This document shows, piece by piece, positions 7,544 to 15,769 of a DNA stretch of 23,156 nt (its first letter is position 1; each line of letters starts with the position of its first letter). The notes under the pieces are model-generated. The model searched no databases, was not told the origin of the DNA, and worked only from the letters and a program-made list of their open reading frames with translations. The translations under genes were made by a program, and so were the position numbers. The stretch is from Spirochaetia bacterium (GTDB lineage Bacteria; Spirochaetota; Spirochaetia; Treponematales; Breznakiellaceae), in assembly GCA_026002305.1 (NCBI GenBank), contig BOBI01000021.1, positions 1 through 23,156 on the forward strand, written 5' to 3'.

Positions 7544-7561
7544 TTTGCCTGTTTAGGCAAA
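7544..7561 (-). promoter_or_regulatory. Hairpin overlapping the cytidylyltransferase ribosome-binding region
   Basis: On the minus strand TTTGCCT-AAAC-AGGCAAA can form a seven-pair stem, followed by AGGA and seven T before the ATG at 7532. It also overlaps the stop codon of the hydrolase gene. It could tune translation of the downstream gene or cause weak attenuation. The stem is short and has only three GC pairs, so the evidence is slight. Confidence 0.3.
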
Positions 7562-8149
7562 TATGCTCTTAAAAAGCTCTATATCAAGTTTTGAAAACGG
7601 ATCATCCCTTTCAGGGTGCCACATAATACCGGTAATTGGCAGCGTATTATGCCGGATACTTTCAATTTCACCATCGCCGGAATGTGCCAAAACAGTAAAT
7701 TCCCGTGGGATAGAATCCGCCGAAAGGCTATGATAGCTGTTTACTTCCCGTGTTATCTCGCCATTTATTTGATGTTTAACCGCAATATGTCCCTTAACCT
7801 TTTTTAAAGTACCACCAAAATACAAAACAAGGGATTGCATCCCCCTGCAAACACCCGCCAATGGTATTTTATTTGAAACAGCATATTGTATCAATAATGA
7901 ATCAACTTCATCCCGTTCAGGAGCATCGCCGTTATAAGGAACCGGATTGTTTCCGCCTGTAAGCAAAATACCCGCCGGCGTATAGTTATGTAACAGGAAA
8001 TTCGCCGAATTCGCATGATTCGGGACCGGAAAGGAAATACAACCCGTTTCCCATAAAAACCGTGCACACTTCTGATCAAGTGCATCCCGCCGCTCATTAT
8101 AATCCTTTATGATATCAACACGTTGACTTGTAAAAATAATTTTTCCCAT
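7553..8149 (-). CDS. Class I glutamine amidotransferase-like gamma-glutamyl-CDP-amidate hydrolase (Cj1417-type)
   Basis: 198 residues from the chosen start. It is a class I GATase fold with the nucleophile elbow GVC101RGMQ and the catalytic pair H178-x-E180 (WHPER); LLTGGNNPVPY near 63-72 supplies the oxyanion region. The C. jejuni homologue Cj1417 is a hydrolase that removes L-glutamate from CDP-L-glutamine, leaving cytidine diphosphoramidate. No synthetase partner domain is present, which fits a stand-alone hydrolase. Start: an in-frame ATG at 8179 lies inside the kinase gene; ATG 8149 follows GAGG with a nine-base spacer, just after the kinase TAG at 8153-8151, so it is preferred. Its position between the kinase and the cytidylyltransferase is the strongest support for function. 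Alternative: a gamma-glutamyl-GABA hydrolase (PuuD-like) protein, less likely here. Confidence 0.8.
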   Translation of the reverse strand: MGKIIFTSQRVDIIKDYNERRDALDQKCARFLWETGCISFPVPNHANSANFLLHNYTPAGILLTGGNNPVPYNGDAPERDEVDSLLIQYAVSNKIPLAGVCRGMQSLVLYFGGTLKKVKGHIAVKHQINGEITREVNSYHSLSADSIPREFTVLAHSGDGEIESIRHNTLPITGIMWHPERDDPFSKLDIELFKSIFA

Positions 8150-8150
8150 G

Positions 8151-10466
8151 CTACAATACCTCGAATTTTTTATTGGCACAATCGATATGTATTTTCTTCA
8201 CATGCGACAAACGGTCAAACTCTTTTTGTCCTATACCGATGATCGCAGGAAGACCGAGTTCATTGGCACGAATCGCCATGTGTGAATTAGCCCCTCCATA
8301 GGCAGTAATAAAACCGAGTATGTTGCAGGAGAATATCCAGTCATATCCGGGATCCGCCGCCGGAATCAAGAGAATTTTCTTCGCAATAGCATCTCTTTCC
8401 AATGCGCCTGAATATAACTCACCGGTTATTTCCTTTAATGTAATAAAATTGGGCGCCCCGGAAGGCATATAAAAACTATAAATATCGTCCGGAGACATAA
8501 TTACCGGGGGCATGGTGAATGTCATTGTCTCGGCATGGTATTTTTTACCTTCTTCAATTGATTTTACAAGAGTTTCTTTTACATCCATCGAAGATGAATA
8601 AAGTTTGTCAATTATAAAACACTCTACATAAGACATATCTTCACGGCAAATTCCATGCGTTTCTCCTAATTCAGCAAATAATTCCAAGACGTAGGATAAA
8701 CTCTTTGTAAATACAAATTTTGAATATTCCCTTCCCTCAATTGCAGCTTTAAAAAAGCTAAACAATGTAAGAACATCGCCGTCAAAATTTTGAATTTCCA
8801 TCTCTTTTTGAATATCAGAATACTGTTTAAGGGATAGAAGAAATGGATTTTTCTCTTTCACCATATAGTCTGAATACTGGGATTTTTCATCAAAATAGGT
8901 TTCCGGTGAAAAGTCATACCGGGGAGACATGATATTATAAGTACCCGGCCTTAAATGGCCATACTTTTTTAGAAAAGCCGTTTTTGAAAGATTTTGCCAG
9001 TCTTCGGAAATTTGAAAACTGATGGTCTGCAATCCGCCCAAATAATTTTGATAATCCTGTTCCGTTAAAATCCCGATTGAAACCAGGGACTTTAACATCT
9101 GTACCGCCACAAAACCGCCCCGCGCAAGGCCGGCAAAAGGAAGCGTTCCGTACCGGGTACAATCAGCAAGAAGCCAGTATATCTTAGGAATAATATCAAG
9201 ATCACTGTTTATTATTATTTCTCTGCGTTCGTCCAATATTTCTATTTTTTTTGTATCTGTGATCCATAAACCGTCTTTAACATTAATGATATTATTTGTT
9301 AATTTTCGAAGTGATTCCTTGAGTAAATCCTGTTCTTCTTTAATGAATCCATGATTGGATAATACGGTAATACGGTTCGATAAATCAAAGGTATTACAGG
9401 AAAAGACAATATCAAATTCAACCTTGTCATGTTTTTCCGGACTCTGGGCAAGGCTGTCAAGATAATAATTGGCAAGTTTATCGCTTAATGTGTCATCTAT
9501 TTGTTTCGGTATAAAAGAATTAAAACTCACCCGGACATCAATATACGGCAGCCCGCAAAAATCAAGCATCAAGGGAAAACTGCGTAAATTCCTGTAACCA
9601 TATTCATCACGCTGATATGCCCATGTACCATCGGTAATTAATTTACGGTATAAAGAAGACGCCAACCGGGTAGGCCGGAGGCCTATCATTTCAGCCGGAT
9701 TCCAGTCGGGCATAACCCCGTAAATTGCTCTTTTCCCCTTTAAGTATGGATGCATTCCAATACTGCGGCTAATGAACTGATAAGTCCGTTCCATCGCTGC
9801 CGACTGTCTCTGAAAGTCCGCCTGTTCGACCCTCATTATTAAAGGGCGGGCCTGTAGAATAAATAATTCGCCGTTATGGGTAAGCGCAAATTCAATATCA
9901 ATATTTTTCTTATTAAATAAATTCATTATTTCCACAGCGGCGTCAAGTACTTTATTGATCCTCCCGTCTTCTGAAGTCTTTCCATGGAAAACATAACAGG
10001 TTGACAAATGTCCCCCGCCGCCGCCCGATGTTACCAAGGTGGAAGAGCCGCTTGTATCATAATTAATGACAAAATAATTACCACCGGTATTCGGGTCAAG
10101 TGTAAAGACAACGCCGCTTAACTGTATATCTGTAAGCATGGGCTGGACAAGGATTTGGTTTTTCTTATTACCGTCACAAAATGATTCCGCTACTTCTTTT
10201 GCGGCGTCCAGAATGTTTTCCGGCAGAACATCCAAGACAGAAACATATTTACCCGCCTGAGATTCAGTTCCTGTATCTTCTGCCAAAGCTGATGAACGGA
10301 CAATAAGTCTTTGCGCTCCAAACTTTGAAATGACTTCTTGCTTGACAGCCAAAGGTTCAGATAACAGCTTATCAATGGTAAAACTTACCTGTGGCAGAAC
10401 TTTTCCGCGTGTAAGGCTTTGTTCCAGTTGCTTTAAGGTTTCGGCTTTAGTTGAGAATTGCAGCAT
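8151..10466 (-). CDS. L-glutamine kinase-like PEP-synthase-family phosphotransferase (Cj1418-type)
   Basis: 771 residues in three parts. Residues 1-215 are a PPDK/PEP-synthase ATP-grasp domain (IVRSSALAEDTGTESQAGKY, LSGVVFTLDP, ILQARPLI). Residues 215-650 are a substrate domain not found in PEP synthase. Residues about 690-771 are a swivelling phosphohistidine domain with GGANSH729MAIRANELGLPAI. The PEP/pyruvate TIM barrel is absent, so it is not PEP synthase or PPDK. Similar three-part proteins are rifampin phosphotransferase and C. jejuni Cj1418, which uses ATP to phosphorylate the amide nitrogen of L-glutamine as the first step of MeOPN synthesis. Length and neighbours favour Cj1418. The gene overlaps the end of the TagF-like gene by 20 bases and has no good ribosome-binding site, so it probably relies on translational reinitiation. 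Cytoplasmic. Confidence 0.82.
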   Translation of the reverse strand: MLQFSTKAETLKQLEQSLTRGKVLPQVSFTIDKLLSEPLAVKQEVISKFGAQRLIVRSSALAEDTGTESQAGKYVSVLDVLPENILDAAKEVAESFCDGNKKNQILVQPMLTDIQLSGVVFTLDPNTGGNYFVINYDTSGSSTLVTSGGGGGHLSTCYVFHGKTSEDGRINKVLDAAVEIMNLFNKKNIDIEFALTHNGELFILQARPLIMRVEQADFQRQSAAMERTYQFISRSIGMHPYLKGKRAIYGVMPDWNPAEMIGLRPTRLASSLYRKLITDGTWAYQRDEYGYRNLRSFPLMLDFCGLPYIDVRVSFNSFIPKQIDDTLSDKLANYYLDSLAQSPEKHDKVEFDIVFSCNTFDLSNRITVLSNHGFIKEEQDLLKESLRKLTNNIINVKDGLWITDTKKIEILDERREIIINSDLDIIPKIYWLLADCTRYGTLPFAGLARGGFVAVQMLKSLVSIGILTEQDYQNYLGGLQTISFQISEDWQNLSKTAFLKKYGHLRPGTYNIMSPRYDFSPETYFDEKSQYSDYMVKEKNPFLLSLKQYSDIQKEMEIQNFDGDVLTLFSFFKAAIEGREYSKFVFTKSLSYVLELFAELGETHGICREDMSYVECFIIDKLYSSSMDVKETLVKSIEEGKKYHAETMTFTMPPVIMSPDDIYSFYMPSGAPNFITLKEITGELYSGALERDAIAKKILLIPAADPGYDWIFSCNILGFITAYGGANSHMAIRANELGLPAIIGIGQKEFDRLSHVKKIHIDCANKKFEVL

Positions 10467-11682
10467 TTACTGTTTGTTCCATAAAATTTACAATATGCTT
10501 ACCGGCTTCGCCTCTGTAATACCATGCAGATTCTTTAACCTTTTGCATAGATTGTTTTATATCTTCACTATTAGCTGTTTTAGCGATCAGGTCTCCGATA
10601 GTATCGAACATATCTTCTTTTAACTCAGTGGCAATCTCTCGTATTATTTCAAACTGCCACATCTCGCCTTCTATATATCCAGCATCGTACTTTCTTAAAT
10701 CAACTTTTTCATCTGCATAAAACACGGGCCGGGAAAATAAAAACATATAATCAAACATGATTCCTGAAAAGTCGGAAATCATTACATCCGATTTTGAAAG
10801 GGTATATATATTTTCAGCATTGTTATCCCATTCAATATTGACCACCCCCTTATACCGTCCTTCAAGTTTTTCAATAACACCGCTATCCGACTTCCATGCC
10901 TGCGGATGAGGCCGAACAATAATACGCCAGCCTGTCCTTACCAAGGGATCCAATAATTTTTCACCGTAAAGTGTCAATAATCCTGAAGGTCCCCATGTGG
11001 GGGATACAAGTACAGTAAACGGGTGGCTTTCTTCAAGAGGTAGTTCTTTGATTTTATCCGCATAGACATCCAGATAGGAACAGCCTACCGGAAGCAGTTG
11101 TTTTGCCGACAGTTCACGGATTTTTTCAAGGTAACGAATATCTTTAACCTGATGCTCCCCAGTCAACAATACAGAATCAAAATAATCAATACCGAACATT
11201 TCATAACGGGTTGCGTCTTCTATCATATGTAAAACATGGCTATAATGTTTTACATCTTTCGTTTTCTTCCATTGATACACATCCAGCCCCGGTGTTGTCG
11301 CCAGCATAATCCCTGCCGAAAGGAAGTTTAAGCGCATAAAAGCTTTGTTTCCCTCACCAATATATTCGGGTTTTATATATACATATCCGGCATTAAATAC
11401 CGGATCTTCCTCGACACTGGTAAGATAAAGCAATTCGATCTGTCGTCTTTCAAATTCTTCCAGAACCGGCAGAAAAACATTTATATACTGCTTACCCTCA
11501 CAATAAACAACATAGGGATGGTAGTTTTTAGACACTTTTACCATCCTGCCGCCGAGAACAAGGGTTTTTACTCTAAGAAATAAAGCACGGGCTACAAAGT
11601 AAATTGCCGCCGTGGCACCTATTACGATAGAGAAAATGGCGCTCCCTGTACCCGGGTCTATGTAAAGAGGATATAGCGTCAT
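10447..11682 (-). CDS. CDP-glycerol glycerophosphotransferase-family enzyme (TagF/TarB-like)
   Basis: 411 residues. An N-terminal membrane segment (about 14-35, after IDPGTGSA) is followed by a GT-B-like Glyphos_transf domain with LVSPTWGPSG (226-235), RPHPQ (257-261) and SDFSGIMFDY (303-312), the signature of wall teichoic acid enzymes that transfer glycerol- or ribitol-phosphate from CDP donors. It starts at ATG 11682, overlapping the TGA of the YidC-sulfatase gene (ATGA). In a diderm it would act on the cytoplasmic face on a lipid-linked or capsular acceptor. Because the next three genes would produce CDP-phosphoramidate, this enzyme is a candidate for using that CDP-activated group, though a glycerol-phosphate polymer is the simpler reading. 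No glycerol-phosphate cytidylyltransferase is recognised in the window. Confidence 0.83.
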   Translation of the reverse strand: MTLYPLYIDPGTGSAIFSIVIGATAAIYFVARALFLRVKTLVLGGRMVKVSKNYHPYVVYCEGKQYINVFLPVLEEFERRQIELLYLTSVEEDPVFNAGYVYIKPEYIGEGNKAFMRLNFLSAGIMLATTPGLDVYQWKKTKDVKHYSHVLHMIEDATRYEMFGIDYFDSVLLTGEHQVKDIRYLEKIRELSAKQLLPVGCSYLDVYADKIKELPLEESHPFTVLVSPTWGPSGLLTLYGEKLLDPLVRTGWRIIVRPHPQAWKSDSGVIEKLEGRYKGVVNIEWDNNAENIYTLSKSDVMISDFSGIMFDYMFLFSRPVFYADEKVDLRKYDAGYIEGEMWQFEIIREIATELKEDMFDTIGDLIAKTANSEDIKQSMQKVKESAWYYRGEAGKHIVNFMEQTVNAAILN

Positions 11683-14441
11683 GGTTTTACTTCCACATCA
11701 GACCAGTTTGCGGGATCAAATATATTATCGTGAACATGATACCAGTCATATCCTTTATCAAAATCAAAAGTATATTTTCTATGTAATCGTGTAAAACCAA
11801 CATCATCAGGAGTCCTTTGTATTATCACACCATTTTCTTTATTTTCTTTTAGTTCCTTATGTGTAAATGGGTTTATAGGACTTTCTATAATACCTTCCAG
11901 TGCCAGCAGCGGGACATCCGCATTTGTCATAAAGCGATAATCATAATCAAATTCGTTTTTTGAATAAAAATCTTTTACCAAAAGCAAAGGTTGCCAAGCA
12001 CCCATTTTTAAACCTTTGAAAGGTGGTACAAATAGTTTACTTTCTAGTAGAGCCTTGGTCCCACCTGGAGTTTCCGACCAACTGCCATGATCACCCACAA
12101 TAATTATCCTTGTGTTATCATAAACCCCATTTGCCTTTAATAAATCAAACCACTTTTCAAGTAATAAAAATGATGCCATATTGACATGATAATGTCTTTC
12201 GTTCGCTAATGGTCCATTGCCGCGATTTATTCGCTGTTTTTTATTAAAAGGATCATAGTCTGGGATATTAAAAAATGCAGGAGAATGCGGCAAAAGATTA
12301 TACACAACGGTATAAGTATTTTCTTGATTATTTATTACAGAAGTCAATTCCGGTAATAATTTTAAGTGCAAAAAAACTTTTAAAGTAAGTTCAGGAATAT
12401 CACTTAATCCATACTGTTTCTGGCTTACAACAAGATAATTACCGTCATCATATAATACTTTTCTAAATAGGGGCGGAGCAAACTTAAACATAGAAAATCG
12501 GATAAGATTATTCTTCAGTACCTTTTTACTTGAAATTGAGCCGGGATTATAGTTTTTAAAAATATTTGTCATCCAGGGTAAATTGGGGGCGGTATTATTT
12601 CTGCGTATTTCTGGAAAGTCCTCAAATTTAATATTTTGTTCTTTATGTTGTTCACCGGAATAGTTTTCATAGGGCATACTGTCTACTGTCACAGTGAAAC
12701 CGTTATCCGAAAAAATGCGCGGCAGCATCAAATGTGCCTCTCTTTGTTTATCTACAAGCGGGACTGTGTCGCGTTTTTGTATCTCCAGTGGGGTATATTC
12801 ATATCCGCCAAAAACAGAAGCGTTTGCAAATAGCGTATAATAGGAGTAAGAAACTGTATTTGGATAAAAAACAAAACCCTTAAAAGAGTCTAATAAATCC
12901 GGTTTTTCTTCAAAAATAAATGGAAGAAATATAGTACTTGCCCTGTCCAGCATTATTACCAGTACATTTTTTCCATATTTTGAAAATTCATACTTTGGAT
13001 TAGAGGGAAGCTGTTCCTTTATAAGGATATTTTTTTGAACATGAATATCCGAGAATTCATTCTTGATTTTTAATACCTGATAATCACCAAATATAAACAC
13101 TGATACAAGTATTATTACCTGAAGTGAATAGCAAAAAATACTTTTACGCCCAAGAACAAGAAATACTAAAACTACCGCTGCAAAAACTGTTATCCCTAAG
13201 TTTAGGAGCAGCATTGTGTTATCCAAGCCAAATACATTTGATATTTTTAACTGTTGATCAAGATGACCATAATCTCCCGAAAATAAAAAAACGTTTACCA
13301 ATATTATTCCGCACAATAGTGTCATAACAAGCGTCAGCCATTTTTTTATCCGCTTTGAAAACATCATATAAATACAGCCGGGCCAAAAAAGGAATAAACC
13401 CGCTGATTGTAGTAGAGTAGTAAACAGGAATGGAAAAGGTGATCGATAATCTTCGATAAAAGAAAATTCTTCTACCGATGATGCTATAAGAGATCCGGGA
13501 ATAACAAAACCTGCCAACAAAAAAAGGATCCCGCAGGACAGAAAATACGTCCTCCTGTGAACAAGGGCTGATGTTTCAAGATTAATACGGTTAAGAACCT
13601 TTCCCTTGACTGATTGCATGAACTGCGGCAAAAAAGGCAGAAAGAAAACACAGGAAACAAGAAACGCAAGAATTATACGTTCTTTCCTTGGTCCATTGTA
13701 AAACGTCAAGGCATAGATAATTAAAACTATCGCCAGAACGTAAAAAACGTCAAATATTATCCTTTTTTTATCTTTTTGATGCTGTAGTATGTTCTTTATC
13801 AGAGCAAAAATATTATTCCCTGTCCAATAGATCACCATGCCCGATGGAGAATTGTAAAGTAACAAGAGAAATAATACTGCCATCCCATAGACTTGAATTT
13901 TGTCCTTTAATAACAAATCCCTTGTATATATTGCCCCGGAAATTACGTTGATACTCGTCATAAGAATGGGAAGCAGGTTGATTGTATGGCCGCCCAAAAC
14001 AAAAAGTTCATCCGGTTTTCCTAAATCTTTTATAAGGAAAAAAGACACTCCCTGTAACACCTCCAGATTAGACAGGAATGTATACGCCGCAATGAAAAAC
14101 GGAATCTGTATCAAGAGACTCAGGGTTGAACGCAGGGCAAAAACAGGATGGTAGTGGTTTTGTCGGTAATAGGTTTGCAGAATCATAAACCGTTTGTCAC
14201 CCGTGAATACGGCCCTTATGTTGTCAATAACAGGTTTAAGTTTTCTCTGTGTCTCCCGTTCCGCCTGCTGCTGTTTTTCCGCCATAAAATAAAGCGGCAA
14301 GGTACACACACTAACTATCAGACTCACCCCAACTATGGCGATACACTCGTTGTTAAAAAGACGAAAGGCTAAAAGATACACCAACTCAATGAACTGAACC
14401 AGAGGAAAGATTATTAATGTATATAAATTAGCCATCACCAT
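11679..14441 (-). CDS. YidC/Oxa1-like insertase domain fused to a sulfatase/LtaS-type transferase domain
   Basis: 920 residues. Residues 1-230 match the YidC/Oxa1 core: VQFIELVYLLAF, LPLYFMAEKQQ, the cytoplasmic KLKPVIDNI helix, IQIPFFIAAYTFLSN and PSGMVIYWTGNNIF. About six further membrane helices follow (230-455). From about 490 an extracytoplasmic alkaline-phosphatase-superfamily domain has NVLVIMLDRAS (metal Asp near 499), SYYTLFANASVFGGYEYTP (candidate nucleophile Thr) and VGDHGSWS (metal DHG). LtaS/OpgB/EptA enzymes of this superfamily transfer phosphoglycerol or phosphoethanolamine, which suits the TagF-like neighbour. What the insertase part does here is unknown; it may be a membrane scaffold. 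It is clearly not the housekeeping YidC. Start: ATG 14441, six bases after AAGG and overlapping the upstream gene's end. Confidence 0.83.
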   Translation of the reverse strand: MVMANLYTLIIFPLVQFIELVYLLAFRLFNNECIAIVGVSLIVSVCTLPLYFMAEKQQQAERETQRKLKPVIDNIRAVFTGDKRFMILQTYYRQNHYHPVFALRSTLSLLIQIPFFIAAYTFLSNLEVLQGVSFFLIKDLGKPDELFVLGGHTINLLPILMTSINVISGAIYTRDLLLKDKIQVYGMAVLFLLLLYNSPSGMVIYWTGNNIFALIKNILQHQKDKKRIIFDVFYVLAIVLIIYALTFYNGPRKERIILAFLVSCVFFLPFLPQFMQSVKGKVLNRINLETSALVHRRTYFLSCGILFLLAGFVIPGSLIASSVEEFSFIEDYRSPFPFLFTTLLQSAGLFLFWPGCIYMMFSKRIKKWLTLVMTLLCGIILVNVFLFSGDYGHLDQQLKISNVFGLDNTMLLLNLGITVFAAVVLVFLVLGRKSIFCYSLQVIILVSVFIFGDYQVLKIKNEFSDIHVQKNILIKEQLPSNPKYEFSKYGKNVLVIMLDRASTIFLPFIFEEKPDLLDSFKGFVFYPNTVSYSYYTLFANASVFGGYEYTPLEIQKRDTVPLVDKQREAHLMLPRIFSDNGFTVTVDSMPYENYSGEQHKEQNIKFEDFPEIRRNNTAPNLPWMTNIFKNYNPGSISSKKVLKNNLIRFSMFKFAPPLFRKVLYDDGNYLVVSQKQYGLSDIPELTLKVFLHLKLLPELTSVINNQENTYTVVYNLLPHSPAFFNIPDYDPFNKKQRINRGNGPLANERHYHVNMASFLLLEKWFDLLKANGVYDNTRIIIVGDHGSWSETPGGTKALLESKLFVPPFKGLKMGAWQPLLLVKDFYSKNEFDYDYRFMTNADVPLLALEGIIESPINPFTHKELKENKENGVIIQRTPDDVGFTRLHRKYTFDFDKGYDWYHVHDNIFDPANWSDVEVKP

Positions 14442-15664
14442 TTATTACCTTCTTGTCTTTTATTAAAGAATTTATGGACTATATTAAAATCAACAGTATT
14501 GATTAAAAATAACAACCCCGCCATTACAGCGCCTGCCTGTTCCCGGTAAGTCATCCAATGGTGTAATTGTGAATATTGAGCCCAGACAAAATACCAAATA
14601 TAAGGATAGAAACAGATTGACAGAATCGGCAAAAGTACAATTGCATTTTTATTCCTTGCCCTTAAAAGAACAAATAAAATAAACCAAATTGATAGAATCA
14701 GAACAGCCAGCACAATTGCAATTTTTGGAAACATATTATGGATATTAAGCTTAAACATGGTACTTCTGCTAAATTGAAACCAGTCCCTTTCTGGATTGCC
14801 GATATTGAGCATTCTGGATAATATTTCCCTTATTGCAAATTTTCTGGGAGAAGAGTTTAAAAATAGAGAAACCAACATCCACTTCATTATCCATGTGAAT
14901 CCAAACCCAAAAAACCATGCAAAAGAATTTTTTAGGATATAGATAAAATTATTACGACATGATTTTTTTTGCTTTTGTTGTTCAAGAAAATAACATATAA
15001 TCAAAGGATATGTTAATGTAAGTAATGGTATTATCAAGAGAGTCAAAAAATTAATAACAGATCCAATAATGATAAAAAAGTAGAACAACTGCATCTTTCC
15101 CCATTTTTCATAAAATAAGCAAACCGTAATAACGGCAATTGTCATAGTAATAAATACAGTTGAATAACTTATTGACAATGGAAAAATATAAATATGACAC
15201 AGGCCGAGACTGATCAAATAACCAAGACCCGTGATGAAATTTATCTTTTTCGCAATTAAATATGCGGATGAAAACATAAGCAAAATAATCACAAATATAT
15301 TCAAATAACGAATACTTCCCAACCCAATAAACAAAAGCATTGGGCGCAAAACAACAACATACCCATGCCAATATAATAACCAGCCATTTGTATTCAGTGC
15401 CGCATATAGAGGATTATCCGAATTTCGTAAAAGCATTCCGAACAAATCCTTTTCCGTCCAATTATCTAAACCAGCAACACTACCAAAACTACCGACCCGA
15501 GGATAGAGCCCTTCATTTTCTATGTCTTGTAAACTTGCGTCAACACGCCTTTGGATTGTCGAATTCGGCGGAATGTACACTATTGTCATTAGAATTGTGT
15601 AGAGAATACTCAGTCCAACAACAAATAAAACAGGTTTTAAAAATTTCATTGGTCTTGATTTCAT
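14435..15664 (-). CDS. Polytopic membrane protein of unknown function (possible GT-C-like enzyme)
   Basis: 409 residues. One N-terminal helix (about 9-29) is followed by an extracytoplasmic loop of about 80 residues containing DNWTEKDLFGML, NPLYAALNTNGW and YWHGYVVVLRPML, then about eight helices. I do not recognise a named family. The acidic loop after the first helix followed by many helices is the general plan of GT-C lipid-linked-sugar transferases and of polymer-locus membrane proteins. Start: ATG 15664, with GAG six bases upstream; the next ATG (15649) has no ribosome-binding site. The stop overlaps the start of the YidC-sulfatase gene. The DNA is very AT-rich (about 25% GC in a sampled 60 bases). 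Its likely role is polymer assembly or modification outside the membrane. Confidence 0.7.
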   Translation of the reverse strand: MKSRPMKFLKPVLFVVGLSILYTILMTIVYIPPNSTIQRRVDASLQDIENEGLYPRVGSFGSVAGLDNWTEKDLFGMLLRNSDNPLYAALNTNGWLLYWHGYVVVLRPMLLFIGLGSIRYLNIFVIILLMFSSAYLIAKKINFITGLGYLISLGLCHIYIFPLSISYSTVFITMTIAVITVCLFYEKWGKMQLFYFFIIIGSVINFLTLLIIPLLTLTYPLIICYFLEQQKQKKSCRNNFIYILKNSFAWFFGFGFTWIMKWMLVSLFLNSSPRKFAIREILSRMLNIGNPERDWFQFSRSTMFKLNIHNMFPKIAIVLAVLILSIWFILFVLLRARNKNAIVLLPILSICFYPYIWYFVWAQYSQLHHWMTYREQAGAVMAGLLFLINTVDFNIVHKFFNKRQEGNKW

Positions 15665-15671
15665 ATCTTAC

Positions 15672-15769
15672 TCATCTTTTCCTCGTTATGTCAATTCTAT
15701 TCAGTCTAGATGTTATATCGCTATACCACTTTCCCCGCAAACAGTTTAATAGCTCATTCGCGCCTCCCT
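15672..15769 (-). other. Relic of a lost gene's 5' end (ribosome-binding site plus tag codons) fused to the membrane protein gene
   Basis: On the minus strand a good ribosome-binding site (GGGAGG, 15763-15768) and an ATG (15757) are followed out of frame by TAA, while the membrane protein frame continues as GAG CTA TTA AAC TGT TTG CGG GGA AAG TGG TAT AGC GAT. The FkbM gene begins AAA CTA TTA AAA TAT TTG CGC ACA AAA TGG CAT AGC GAT at the same codon positions. This is DNA-level homology to gene starts at 5595 and 6734, now at a gene end. I infer a deletion or recombination remnant. Confidence 0.55.

Noticed and set aside
7544..7561. Intrinsic terminator between the hydrolase and cytidylyltransferase genes
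   Set aside because: The stem is short and AT-rich, it overlaps the ribosome-binding region, and termination there would split an evident pathway operon. Kept as a low-confidence regulatory hairpin only.
8151..10466. PEP synthase or pyruvate phosphate dikinase (ppsA/ppdK)
   Set aside because: The C-terminal PEP/pyruvate-binding barrel is missing and the order is ATP-grasp, unique domain, His domain, as in glutamine kinase and rifampin phosphotransferase.
11679..12400. Housekeeping YidC insertase gene
   Set aside because: The insertase-like domain is only the N-terminal quarter of a much larger protein with a sulfatase-type domain, and it lies in a glycan locus, not beside rpmH/rnpA-type genes.
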